Shown one piece after another: positions 10,801-21,879 of a stretch of DNA of 64,000 bases. The position numbers and the translations under genes are program-made. The notes below the pieces were generated by a model. That model was not told where the DNA came from, made no database searches, and saw nothing but the letters and a program-made list of their open reading frames with translations. Position 1 is the first letter of the stretch. Every line of letters begins with the position of its first letter. Source of the DNA: Blasia pusilla (Eukaryota; Marchantiophyta; Marchantiopsida; Blasiales); assembly GCA_050084515.1 (NCBI GenBank), contig CM114275.1, positions 21,948,001 to 22,012,000 on the forward strand, in the 5' to 3' direction.

Positions 10801-12478
10801 AGTTTCTCATAAACGTCATTTTAGATAGTTGACTATCAAAAGAATGTGTTATAAATATAAAAAGTGTGTCCCAAATCTAGAAAGATTTGCCCATATGGAG
10901 AAGTGAAGACCTATGATTTGTTGAATTTGATGAATGATCCCATTTGAAAACTCCGAAAATTGAAAAGTTGATTTACTAAAATCAAAATCTAATAAGAATG
11001 TGTTGGAATGCAAATGAGCAAAATGGACATGACCTACTAGATGTACACTTTCACAACACATAATATTGAAATGCAAGAAGAAAAACAACACTTAATATCA
11101 CCATTAACCAATCTAGACTTTAGATCAATGTATCTTATAAAAATCATTACTTTTCTAACTAGTGATAATGACTTTAGTTGCCACCAACTTGGATATGGTA
11201 GCCTTAATCATTTGTAAAGTGGGTTTCATACATTCAACTCTTCGCAATCTGAATTTAAATTCACTTTCCTAATATGCTTAGAAATAAAAAATTATCATTC
11301 TGAATTTAGATTCACTTTTCTAATATGCTTAGAAACAAAAAATTATCATTCCATGATTTTACAAAGATAACCTTGTTAGTATTGACCAGGATTGTCGAGA
11401 TTTTATTGATAGTATTACAGGTGGATAGGCCCTTGGATTTGTAAATTCCTGAAGTTTGGAAACCTGACCTAGCTATTTGTTTTGACGTATATATTTCATG
11501 AACATTTGGTGCACATATTACATGAACGTTTTAAAGGCCGCCGCATAACGCACACCTTCATTACTTGCGGGGAAGAAGTGAGAACTTAAGTTAGCATTTC
11601 TTCCTTCCTGGCGAAGTCCAATCTGCCTTGAGCCCCTCGGTCTCATGGTCTTCTAATTTCATGTTGTATATGAAAACGAATTCATGAGGTGGATGGACCA
11701 TCCATGCTCCTTCTACCTAGACTCACTACACTATGAACATCACTTTCCACATTATACATGCACGGTATTTCATTGAAGATAGATCCCTGACTAGTGTGGA
11801 GGATCATCACTAAAACGAGTATAGATATGTCTGATGTGCACTTAGAAACAAGTCCATCCGTAAGGGATATAATGCAAAACAGACAGCAGAGCGAAAATGC
11901 ATGATGATGAGCAGCAAAGAGATCATTCTGTACAAACCAGATTAACTTTCACTCTTGTATTTTTACCATGATACCGTGGTACTAATCTCCTACCTCCAGC
12001 CATTCAACATCACTACAACTTTGCTCCTCTTCGGCCAACATGAGGTCTCTTCTGCTCAAATAAGTCTTTTCCTGGGATAATAGAGGGCTGGCTTGACATA
12101 CTGAAACTACATCCAGCTGCACAGAATCAGTCATTTCAGTGCATCGAAACCTTCACTATTCTGCAAGCCATTGGCGTTGTTCCGAAATTTTCCTGTTTAC
12201 AGACGTAATATCCTCAGTTCATCAAGGCTCAGCTTCATTTCAGTAGATAAAGAGAAAGAAGACTTGGGAATTCACAAGCCATTAATGATAGAGAGTTGAC
12301 CAAAAGACTAATTTGATAAACTACAAGCTCAGAAAAAGTTCCAGCACTGATGGGGACTTGGTCGACAGAGAAGGTGGAAGAATGAGAGTCTTCAAAGTCT
12401 GCACATGCAGGCTAATGCTGAAATGCTGGTACAACAGAAGTGATAAAGGGTGGAAGATGTAATTGAGCAGGTTTACAA
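10801..12478. other. Spacer, includes the probable 3' untranslated side of the lectin gene
   Basis: No recognisable gene lies here. The part nearest 12478 should hold the 3' UTR of the minus-strand lectin gene. I could not place a polyadenylation site with confidence. Confidence 0.45.
11249..11350. repeat. 51-bp tandem duplication, two copies
   Basis: Copy one (11249-11299) and copy two (11300-11350) both start CTGAATTTA and end ATTATCATT. They differ at only a few positions, so the duplication is fairly recent. Confidence 0.85.
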
Positions 12479-13369
12479 TTATTCAGCACTCGCAACATCG
12501 ACAACAGACTCGAGCTTCCACTTCTGATTCTCATTCTTATTCCACGAGTGGATAATCATCCGATGGCCATCCCTAATGCCACCGTGCTTTCTGTCACCTC
12601 GCTCAGCATCCAGATTCAAGGCGATGTTTGTGACCATCCGCAATGCTGCGTAACCCTTGCCCAGATCTTTGCCCCGAGACCAAAGTATGGAGTGGTCTAA
12701 AGAACCATGGCCGCCCCACGGTTCACTAGTTACCTGCCCGCCATAAACATGAGCTAATAGTCAAAGTCCTGGTTAGGAAGCAGATATCATGGATGACAGG
12801 ATCGAAGCCACACAATTCTGTTGGAGGGAGAAGTACCTGATCGAGGTAGAAGACAAAGCTCTGAAGTAGGAGATGAAGATGTGAAGACTAGGACAGTAGG
12901 TTCCACTTACACTCTCACCGAGGGCACTGCCGTGCTTCAAAGCATGTTTGGTGGCTTTATTCACGAGAATGAATCCAGGGTTTCCTTCTGCATCTGTAAA
13001 TTTTTGTCCCATGTCCATTTGGATCCAGTGCTGCAACAAGATTTCGTTCCCCAGGTGTCAAGTTATGGCAACAAATCAGACTCCTACGAGGCCGAAAGAT
13101 GAAACTAAAATCGTGATATCACAAGGAATTTCACCTTTCCAAGTAAGAAGATTTTGTTTTTGTACCTGCTTAGGGTCATCTCGATTCTTGAAAGCCAGAA
13201 CAACACCTTCCGGCTTGATTGCGAGTCGATAGTTCGGATTGGCTTCGGTGAATACTGTGACTACCTCCCCGACTGGTTCCATGAACTCCTGTTCTGATTG
13301 TTCTTCTTGGTTAGGGTACTGATGATGACCATGTCCATGACCAAAGCGGAAGTGCTCGCCTTCTGCCAT
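12479..13369 (-). CDS. Euonymus-type (ricin-B-like fold) lectin, three exons
   Basis: CDS exons on the minus strand are 13166-13369, 12911-13030 and 12479-12733. The two introns (13031-13165 and 12734-12910) are both GT-AG, and all joins are in phase 0, giving 192 codons plus TAA. The start was chosen at 13369 because a His/Gly-rich N-terminus (HGHGHHQ) follows, as in plant EUL proteins, and the exon 1 frame is open. Family landmarks are EANPNYRLAI and GVVLAFKNRDDPKQ in exon 1, HWIQMDMGQKF and GFILVNKAT in exon 2, and MVTNIALNLDAERGD, KHGGIRDG and NQKWKLESV in exon 3. These are the hallmarks of the single EUL domain, a beta-trefoil carbohydrate-binding fold of cytoplasm and nucleus linked to stress responses in plants. 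No signal peptide is seen. There is no frameshift or stop, so it looks functional. Upstream regulation was not resolved. Confidence 0.9.
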
Positions 13370-14700
13370 TCTGCTCGAGTAATCACCAACAATAAAACTG
13401 GATGTGAAATTTTTGAAACCCTCGAGCCCTCGGGAAATTACTAGTCCACACCAGAAATTGGTGCATCATTTTCCAAATGATCGAACGCAGCGGATCACCC
13501 GATGATTCTAGCTTACACATTGGAGACAAAGATGTCTGAGCCAATTCCAAATGCTCAAACGTATATACCGTTGGCCACACGAAGACTGCAGGCTAAGACA
13601 AGTTCACCCTCACGCGAATGGGTCCTATCGACATACTGCGACAAAATACTTCACGCCAAATCAGTGGGACTTCCTAGCATAATACACAGTCCTAGGTTGG
13701 ACGAGAATCCACGGAATTCGCCTGAGACAACACACATCTGTGACAGATTTCTACAAGGAGTCATCAAGTGCTGAGAGTCTCTCCACTTACGAGATCAAGT
13801 TGCAGATGACCAGGGTCGGCTGACAGTCGTTGTCAGCAACACAGGTCGTGTTAGAACTACAAAATCGTTAGTCCCCTTGATTCCACTCGAGCGCTTAATC
13901 AAACACAGGCACGAAGCGAGACCAGGCGATGTCTCTAGTCCCGACCCTACCAATTCTGTGGTACGGTATCACACAACAACCACGCGAAGAAGAAACCTAC
14001 ATAGTCTTATAACGTAGTTCGAGACAATTGAGATGCACGAGAAGACCGGAAGATTTCGGAATCCAGTTTCTACAGAATCGGTAGTGTCTCAGAACAGCGT
14101 ACACAGCCACAACTGACAACAAGTACTAAGAATTGACGGCTCGTGTCATGTGAACTAGAATAGTCCGTTCTGCACTGCATTACGACTGGACAGTGGACAG
14201 TATATAATGGCCAGACATTCACAGAATCTCAGATGCCAGTGACTGCCTTTACTGCCTTTCCCACCCCACACGATTCCCTTCGCTGCCTCGGAATCTAAAA
14301 ACATACGCTTACCCGGAGAGAAGTGGACAAGATGTACTGGACCGTATCCGCTTCAAATAATTGAGGAGCAGGACATCACAGCAGGTTGATATCGGCTCTG
14401 TATTCTAAGTGAAGAGCAGGTACTACCTCCTCAAACGGCAACACGAACATGACTCGTCCAACCGGGTAGCATTGCATTCATCGCTATGATGGTGCTTCAA
14501 GTCCGGACGCTGGAAATGCAGCCGCGCCTGGCCAAGGTGAGACTCACCTTGGCGCGGCGATGGAGTAAGGTAGTATCGCGCCTACGCATCGGCAAGTTCC
14601 TCTCGCCAACTCGCACCTCGTTTCCGGAGCTCGCGGCTTACGTTTGTTGACAACTCGAATAATTCTGCACTGAGTTCTCTATTTCGGGACGGATTGGTCA
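13370..14700. other. 5' flank of the lectin gene
   Basis: This is moderately GC-rich, non-repetitive DNA just upstream of the lectin start. It probably holds its 5' UTR and promoter. A TATATAA string at 14201 reads better on the plus strand, so I do not assign a promoter. No open frame here has a recognisable motif. Confidence 0.4.
14521..14558. repeat. Strong GC-rich hairpin
   Basis: CCAAGGTGAG (14532-14541) and CTCACCTTGG (14543-14552) pair perfectly around one base. The outer GCCGCG and CGCGGC also pair, with a 5-nt bulge on the left arm. Confidence 0.8.
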
Positions 14701-17700
14701 AAGCAAGTGTGCATTCTTTTGAAATTTGAAGGAGCCATCCATGCTGTGATATATACCGGAGGGCCCACCAGCCATTTGAAATTTGGATTCGTCAAGACGT
14801 GAAACTCGATCAATTGTTGCATTAATTTATTTTTTCAGTTGATCATATAGGAAAAGAGATGGAAAACTGGGAAAACGAAATAAAGATTGGAGGGAAAAAA
14901 AATTTGTTTCATATGGGCAAACCCCCATTACAAATTGGTTGACAAAGCTCTATGATGGAGAAAATTTTCTCTAGAAATTGCTCTAGACATTTGAGACCTT
15001 TCAATTGACAAGACTAATCATGTTGCACACAACTTTTTTTTTCTTGCTATCCGGAGAGATGAAACATTTTCTTATTGCCTATAGAATATAAAATATTTTC
15101 TTGCTATCCAATTGCCACATGTCAAGCAATAAGGTGTTTGCAAATCAAAAAGGGACTCTCCAAGAATAATATAGATGGGACCTCTTGTAAAAAAACTTTC
15201 AATGCTAGAACTTTGCGTTTCGACTTGTATTCATAATAGCTTCCAAAGCTATTATCTTTTGGATATCCAATGGGCTCTTGTGAAGTAGGTTCGTTGTAAT
15301 GCTTGTGCCAATCTTTTGTTGGAGGTGAAAAATTGCCACCAAAATTGAATGAGGTCAAGTGTTTGGGTATTAACAACCTTCATGAAATGGTTGGGGAAGA
15401 TTTGATTAGGGCCAAGTGATTTTCGTGTTTGGGGTGTAAATTATCAAAAGGGGGAATCGAGTGAGAATTTTTTCATATTATGAACTTTACCGAGGTGGTC
15501 CATTGGTATATATGATATAGATTACACACACCATCAAAGATATCTTTGAAGAATGTCACTTTTTGTGCCTCAACGACACCATCCTTTTCCCTACATTTAT
15601 ATACTCATATCGTGGTCAAGCACAATTATTGTAAAATAATATTCTAGCCATGTGCAAAGAATATCCTACTTTCTTCCTTTGGAAAGGAAAGACTCAAGTT
15701 TCATCGGGTTGGGTCCCATAGACTAAACTATTCATGCATCCTACAAAATCCTAGCTAGCATCAATTGGCATTGTGACTTGTGACATCAAGTGTCTTTCTT
15801 CCCTACACCACGCAACAAGTTCTAAGGTTGATGCTTTTGTTAGGTACTATAAATGCAAGTTCTTTTTTAAAGTCCATAGAATTGTAATAGTATAGGTAAG
15901 TGCTTACAAAGTAGTAGTTAAGGACACCCAAATTTTAGTCCAATGGGATGTTTTATTTCACTCCCATTTGCAAGGTACCCATAACACTCCTTTTGTTTCG
16001 AGTACTTAGTGACTTGTGTAATTCCATTGCAATTCCCATGCAAAAAATGAAAACATAATCACTAAAATCAATGTATATGCCACTGTCCACTTTATATATA
16101 TACACACATGCATAAAGTGGACACTTAAACAATAATTTCTTGATCACATTTTATTGCAAGCTATATATATATATATCAAGGGGGTAGGCACCTAGTACGC
16201 CATTCATTTTTCTACGCCCAATAGTTGAAGATGAAGCTACATCTGTCATATGAACAAATGGCTCTATTACATTATATCCTACATATGTTTGGGAAAGCAC
16301 AATACTATCATGGTCCCTAGCCCCAACCTGAGATGGACTCTCACCACCCAATTGACTATCAAACCATTGTTATTGGGTGTGGATAGTCATAATGTTGTAA
16401 CTTGATCTAGCTTCCTAGCCTAGAGTCCCTATAACTAGGCTCTGAAGACTCTAATCATGTACATGCTCCATGAATATCTCCATTGATGTCAAACTCTACA
16501 TCGTCCCTTCTCATTAGTTTCCAAGAAGGAATTATTGTCCAATTCTAGTTGGTGAGTAGTCCTCCTCCCCAACCTCTTCCCACCACGTGCACTCTCATAT
16601 GAGGGGATCTACTCTTGTCTCCACATCCACATAGATATTTGATGCACCATTGAAACTTGTAAGAAACTCCTTCATAGCCCTCTCCTTGTTTGGGCATAGA
16701 ATGTTGCCATGTACAATTTCAATTCAATATTAGTTCCAAAAATGGAGATAGTTTAAAACCTTGTTTAAAACTCAAATTTTTGAAATGATCATCAATAAGG
16801 CAGAGCTACAAGTGTTTTGAAAGTGTAATAATGTTGAGTGGATATCCCCATTTGCAGACACATGCTTGCTCCTTTTCTTGTTAAGTTGTCCATCACCAAG
16901 GCTTCTATATGGTGTATCAAGTGTATTGTCATAATTAGTTGTCAATCATGTGTTTGACTCCATGCAAATGGCATATATCACAAATATCCAACATTATAAA
17001 AAGGCATCTCAAAATGCCTTTGCAACATCTTATCCAAAGGAGTGTGTCCCCTTTGGCATCACTAGAAATCAATGGAGCTTCATCTTTCAATGTCAATCCA
17101 CTCTCTCATATTTAAGATCACCAGTAGGTGCCAACTCATGCTAAAAAAACTTCTTCCACCTAGCACAATTAGAGTTCTTGAGTGTTGACTCATCAATATG
17201 GCATGTTCAACATTGTTTGATCACGATGCTCCGTATTGAGTGCATCCTACTCTTGCACTAATCGAGATAGCTTGCCCTCAAACAACAAGATTGCAGGGAA
17301 GTAGACTTGTGTGTCCATGTGATAGACATGTCCACATAAATCTCCAATAGGTGCCCAGGTTTTTTTGATACCCCGATGGGCCGATTGCAAGCACAGGCTT
17401 GAGATGCGAGAATGGGTGCTAACTTGGTTTAAGGGAAGTGGGCAATGATCGAACGGGTATGCACGCTACAATCCCTTGTCTAGTTTGCACCACGGGGCAT
17501 ATACAAGCCTTTTGGGCATACTATGGACCTTGTGTGGGCTAGTGTAGGCTTTGATCAAGCATATTGCAGGCCGATGTAAGCAAGGCATATGCTCGATGCA
17601 TGCTACAAACGAGTGGCAAGAACAGGAAACTGGTCTCAAGATTGGGTGTGGGCTAGCTGAGCCCAAATCTAAATTGCTGGCGGGGCTGGATTGGATGCGG

Positions 17701-17782
17701 GTGGTGGAAACTTGGACCTGCATGGATATGTTCCTCCCAGGGACATATTAAATTAAAGAGATAAGATAAGAAAAGATGATAG
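14701..17782. other. AT-rich spacer, no gene seen
   Basis: The open frames here (for example 15122-15376 minus, 16950-17144 plus) show no recognisable family. A short inverted repeat is listed separately. The stretch ends at the target site of B1. Confidence 0.5.
16085..16122. repeat. 11-bp inverted repeat around a TA/CA tract
   Basis: GTCCACTTTAT (16085-16095) and ATAAAGTGGAC (16112-16122) are perfect reverse complements separated by 16 bp of TA and CA repeats. Confidence 0.8.
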
Positions 17783-17786
17783 GGTT

Positions 17787-17892
17787 TGTCGTGCGAATCC
17801 ACATCGTCATACAACATACATCGTTGACATACCATACTCACATACGTACATAACATAGACGAGAGTATCCACAAACGCAAGTGTACCACAAC
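17787..17892 (-). repeat. B1 outer X repeat (3' end of the insertion)
   Basis: This is the outermost 106 bp on the 3' side, ending CGCACGACA on the minus strand next to the target duplication. It differs from inner X (18263-18368) at two CpG-type sites only. Confidence 0.9.
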
Positions 17893-18260
17893 TGAAATCC
17901 GTGAAAGACCTACTGTCATAAAACACGTTTACAATCACATACAATCGAGCCAAACCCACTCCACGATGGGAGAATCTAGGTCGAAGCTTGCGGGAAACAC
18001 CATAGCCAAGAGCTCTACTCACTACCAAGGCTAACTCCCAACGCAATAGGCTCAACTCAAAGAACTGACTGTTCTTTGAGTGCACTCCACCTTATATCCT
18101 CCAACCTAAGAGCGGGCCCTACTGTGAAACTCACCCCCAACTGAGTAACCCCCAACCCTATGTATGGAACCGCATCTCTACCAAGCCACTACGGTCCTAC
18201 ATAAGGAATGGCCTCTACTAGCACACTATACTCTATGACATAATCCGTATGGTCATGACA
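17893..18260 (-). repeat. B1 Y repeat, 3' copy (368 bp)
   Basis: It starts TGTCATGACC on the minus strand and ends GGATTTCA. It is 368 bp, the same length as the 5' copy, with only two substitutions, both near its start. An internal hairpin lies at 18055-18081, arms ACTCAAAGAAC and GTTCTTTGAGT. Confidence 0.92.
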
Positions 18261-18262
18261 GC

Positions 18263-18368
18263 TGTCGTGCGAATCCACATCATCATACAACATACATCGT
18301 TGACATACCATACTCACATACATACATAACATAGACGAGAGTATCCACAAACGCAAGTGTACCACAAC
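18263..18368 (-). repeat. B1 inner X repeat
   Basis: A second 106-bp copy of X lies between the polypurine tract and Y. Only the two bases at 18261-18262 separate it from Y, making the palindrome GACAGCTGTC at 18257-18266. Confidence 0.92.
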
Positions 18369-18380
18369 TCGCCCCCCTAA
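18369..18380 (-). other. B1 polypurine tract
   Basis: On the minus strand this reads TTAGGGGGGCGA and directly precedes inner X. A purine tract at this place primes plus-strand synthesis in LTR elements, so inner X should be the first part of U3. Confidence 0.8.
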
Positions 18381-18541
18381 CTGGCGGTTAGGTCCCTCTA
18401 ACTCCCAGGTAGCCCTATACATCTACTACATGCTATACACCTTCTTGGGTGCCCGAATCAGAAGGCCGGGTGCTAGGTTGCCCCATCGTTAGTCGCACAT
18501 TTGTAATCCATATCATGCAAAGATCAAGTCATCTACCTCTC

Positions 18542-18892
18542 CTAAGTACATCGAGGACAAACCCACCTTCCAATAGGAACAACATCCAAACGTGGAGTCA
18601 AACACATCATGTGCCAACCCCTAGAACACCGATCACACACCAACATACGGGCTGCGTTACCAGCAGACCCACACAACATGCACCTCAAGCTAGCACGTAT
18701 CATGGCTAAGCTTGGGTCAACAGTACCATCCACATTTGGAAGATGACATGGCGCACAATTACGCACATGGTCCTTCCAAACAACTCCATCACGACCCTCC
18801 AACATGAGAGCTCTAGAAGCTAACACCTCACACACTCGTAAAATAGTGCGGCCTGCCGTCACATCCAACGTTTTCGGGGCAATCTGCTGCAA
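18542..18892 (-). CDS. B1 integrase C-terminus with terminal PHD finger
   Basis: This open frame of 116 codons is the last part of pol. Residues 15-45 (GRTILRVCEVLAS..., then VVWKDHVRNC) are the small barrel that ends Ty3/gypsy integrases. Residues 71-115 form a complete C4HC3 PHD finger: C71-x2-C74-x11-C86-x2-C89-x4-H94-x2-C97-x14-C112-x2-C115. The Trp two residues before the last Cys pair, typical of PHD fingers, is present (W110). The frame stops one residue after the finger, so the PHD is the true C-terminus. PHD fingers usually read histone H3 tails, so the natural guess is target-site choice, as chromodomains do in chromoviruses. The upstream integrase is in other frames, so this copy is broken. 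Confidence 0.88.
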   Translation of the reverse strand: MQQIAPKTLDVTAGRTILRVCEVLASRALMLEGRDGVVWKDHVRNCAPCHLPNVDGTVDPSLAMIRASLRCMLCGSAGNAARMLVCDRCSRGWHMMCLTPRLDVVPIGRWVCPRCT

Positions 18893-19208
18893 ATAGACAT
18901 AGTCCCCACATGGAACCTACTAATCGATGGTCGATAACCTCCACCGAATGGTTGCATACCGCAACGTATTCTGTGTTGAGCAATGGCAAGATTCTCAAAG
19001 GTCGTTAGCATAACTCTCCAAAGAGCTCCGCCCGCTGAGAATACACCCTCATCCACATCTCTGGGTCATCAAGGTTCACCACCTCACTAGACTCCCGACG
19101 AATTGCTGTTGGCAAGTCTGGATCTCGGCCGTATAACAGAAAATAAGGTGAGAAGGAAGCCAAGGATGCTTGGCGACTGAACCTATACCCCATGGCTAAC
19201 CATGGCAA
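18859..19208 (-). pseudogene. B1 integrase, region between core and C-terminal barrel (frameshifted)
   Basis: The frames 19005-19208 and 18859-19056 carry the words WLAMGYRFSRQASLASFSPY, LLYGRDPDLPTAIRR and FENLAIAQHR. The same stretch is open in B2 (38773-39435). The frame changes at least twice here in B1. Confidence 0.8.
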
Positions 19209-19702
19209 CTGAATATCCGGTCTCCAAGATGCCCCTTCTGTAGGCCATACTTGCGCAATGCCCTCTTCACCGTCTGAACCACACGCTCAGCCAAACCATC
19301 CGCCTTTGGATGATCTCGAGACGTGGTCCGATGATCAATCAACGCCTTGTCACACAAGACCTGAAACTCACCCTGAAACTCTATACCCTGGTCGGTCAGC
19401 ACTTCAGCTGGTGCACCAAAATGACTAAGCACTCTATCCAGAAACGCATACGCCGTTCCCTCACTTGCCTTGTCCGGTAATGCCACCAACTCAATCCACT
19501 TGGAGAAGTGCTCCACCATCACCAACACATATCGATGATGTCGTACAGTCAACGGTAACGGTCCCGCAAAGTCCACACTCCAACGGTAACCCAACCCCAT
19601 AATAGGCAAGGGGTGTAATTGTGGTGTAGGGGCATTAAATGATGCCCTCACCCGGTCACAAACCATACAACGTGACACCAACTGCTGCACCTGAGTATGC
19701 AT
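19196..19702 (-). pseudogene. B1 integrase catalytic core
   Basis: This 168-codon frame starts in the zinc-binding Cys pair (C12-x2-C15) and covers the DDE core. The catalytic residues are D44 (in VDFAGPL), D104 (in LTDQGIEF) and E139 (in GLAERVV), so the D,D-35-E triad is intact. The HPKADGLAER word is the family B form of the usual HPQTDGQTE motif. Integrase cuts element ends and joins them to the target. The frame is broken on both sides, so no full enzyme can be made from this copy. Confidence 0.88.
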
Positions 19703-20487
19703 GCCACGCCACCAATATCGCCAAGGAGTAAGCTATACGTACGCTTTACCCCAAAATGTCCCAACTCCTCATGGGCATGCCGCACAATGCGCTCTCTGTG
19801 AGCCAAATGTGGCACTACTCGTACTCTACCATCCTCCCACACGCGGAGAATATGTGTTCCCTCAAATCGATACCTCTTAGCACGTTGAAGAACACGGTCT
19901 CGCTCCTTGGCACTCACTATGCCTGGCACCCTACTGGTCCGTAGGAACTCCAACACCAACGCATCATCACGAATATCACGCTGATCTGTACCACCATCTC
20001 CAACCTTAGGATCTGAAGGCTGGCCATCTACCCTCTGACTAGAGTAAGATATCATGTGGTCCTCCATACTAGAGTCCACCCCTAACCAACATAAAAAGAT
20101 GGATGAATGCCAACCTGGCACTATCTCCTCATCAACCTCACCATGCCATCTAGCCCCAGTTGTATCCTCTTGGCTAGTACATGGGTTCCTACTCAACCCA
20201 TCAGCATCAAGGTTGGCAACTCCAGGTCTATGTACCACCTAGAAGTCATATTCTTGTAAGTTAAGAGCCCACCGTGCAAGCTTCCCTGTAAGCTTGTCCG
20301 ACTCCATCAACCACTTGAGCGGCTGGTGATCAGTAACAAGGATAAACTGTGTGCCAAACAAGTAACACCTAAAGTGTGCCACACCCACACATCGCCAAGC
20401 ACTCTCCCTCATATGAACTATAGCGACTCGCTGCATTATTCGAACGACTTGCATAGGCCACCACAAACTCCATGTGCTCATCATCAT
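19648..20487 (-). pseudogene. B1 RNase H end and integrase zinc-binding N-terminus
   Basis: The frame 20239-20487 holds the RNase H part FRCYLFGTQFILVTDHQPLKW. The frame 19648-20238 continues with VHRPGVANLDADGLSRNP, the normal end of Ty3/gypsy RNase H, then a linker and HAHEELGHFGVKRTYSLL, the His pair of the integrase HHCC finger. The matching Cys pair is in the next frame. Confidence 0.85.
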
Positions 20488-21680
20488 GTTGTGTCAACAC
20501 CGCTCCAAGTCCCAACCTACTCCAATCAGTGTGTAACTGAAATGGGCGCCCTCTGATAGGTCTCCTCAAGATAGGCGCCGCCACCAACAAGGCCTTAAGC
20601 TCCCCAAAAGCTCTCTCCTGATCATCTCCCCGGTGCCACTCTTGATCTGATTTCAGCAATTGGTTCAAAGGCTTTGCCATAGCACTAAATCCCTTCACAT
20701 ACCTCCGATAGTAGTTCGCCAATCCCATGAATGCTCGAACTCTACTCACATCTACCGGACGCGGAATAAGTGCAATAGCCTCCACCTTTGCTTGCTGAAC
20801 TCCCAAACCACCTGGATAGATCACATGACCCAAGTACTCAACATCCTCATGGAAGAACTTACACTTTCTTGGATGCAAACGTAGACCATGAGCTTTCAAC
20901 CGCTCAAACACCATTTGCAAATGTATCTGATGCTCCTCCACCGTGTTACTGAACACCAAGATATCATCAATGTAACACCGAACAAAATCCAACCCTGCTA
21001 GGATCCTGTCCATCACTCTTTGAAACTCGGCAGGTGCATTCTTCAACCCAAAGGGTAAGAATTTCCACTTGTACAAACAATCCTTGCCATGAGAGTTGAC
21101 ACCCCAAAATGCTGTCTTGGCCTTGTCACTCTCCCGAATCGGCAATTGATGGTATCCTGCCCGAAGATCCAAAGTACTGAAAATCTTTGCCTGTCCCACC
21201 ACATCAAAGATCTCTCAGGGTATAGGCATGGCATACCTATCGGCCTTGGTTTGCCGATTGATAGGACGGTAATCTCCACACATCCGCCTATCCGTGTAGT
21301 TGCCATGCATATCCTTTTTAGCATGTGGTGGCTGATGCATACTCTCCATGCGACAACTCCACTAATCCAGCCTCCAAAAGGTCCAACGTCCTACTCTGAA
21401 TGAGGTCCCTCTCCATATCACTATATCGGTAGGGACGACGGAAGATTGGCGTATCACTAGCCAAATCAATCCGTATACCGGGTCCAACCAGAGAACCCAA
21501 CTCCTTCATGCTAAAGGCAAAACAACTCCTATAAGCACGTAGGAACTGTGTCAAGCGTCGTTTCTCACCTCCCGTAAGCTTGGGCCCAAGTAATGGCTCC
21601 CAAGTCTCCTCCATTGGCACACTAGAGGGAGAGGGCGATGCCATTGGTCGCACGCATAACCCCCTCACAAGATGGTACAC
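20369..21680 (-). pseudogene. B1 reverse transcriptase
   Basis: There are two frames. 21318-21680 carries the lead-in (RRPYRYSDMERDLIQSR, then SHGEYASAT). 20369-21202 carries the palm with both active-site motifs intact: the aspartate in STLDLRAGYHQLPI and CYIDDILVFS. It also carries the thumb and the start of RNase H (GLGAVLTQHDDE). Between them a 1-base class change and a TGA interrupt the KKDMHG...CGDYRPINRQ stretch. The style (KAKTAFWG, FLPFGLKNAPAEFQRVMD) differs from the chromovirus A1 and places B in another Ty3/gypsy branch. Confidence 0.9.
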
Positions 21681-21879
21681 CCTTAGCTACACCATCATCT
21701 CGAGCAAATAACTCCTCCACCAAAGATGAGCAACCAACTCCACATGCCCACCATTACATCCCATTTACCCAAGGATGCAAAATACTACTCTCCTCGCCCC
21801 ACCGATGCCTCTACCTTTCGATAGCCATCGAGCTCATTACAAGGGGTGGAAGACCCACAGACATAGTCCGAAGTCGACA

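Noticed and set aside
14198-14210. TATATAA string as the lectin TATA box
   Set aside because: It is more than 800 bp from the start codon and reads better on the opposite strand. The 5' UTR is unknown.
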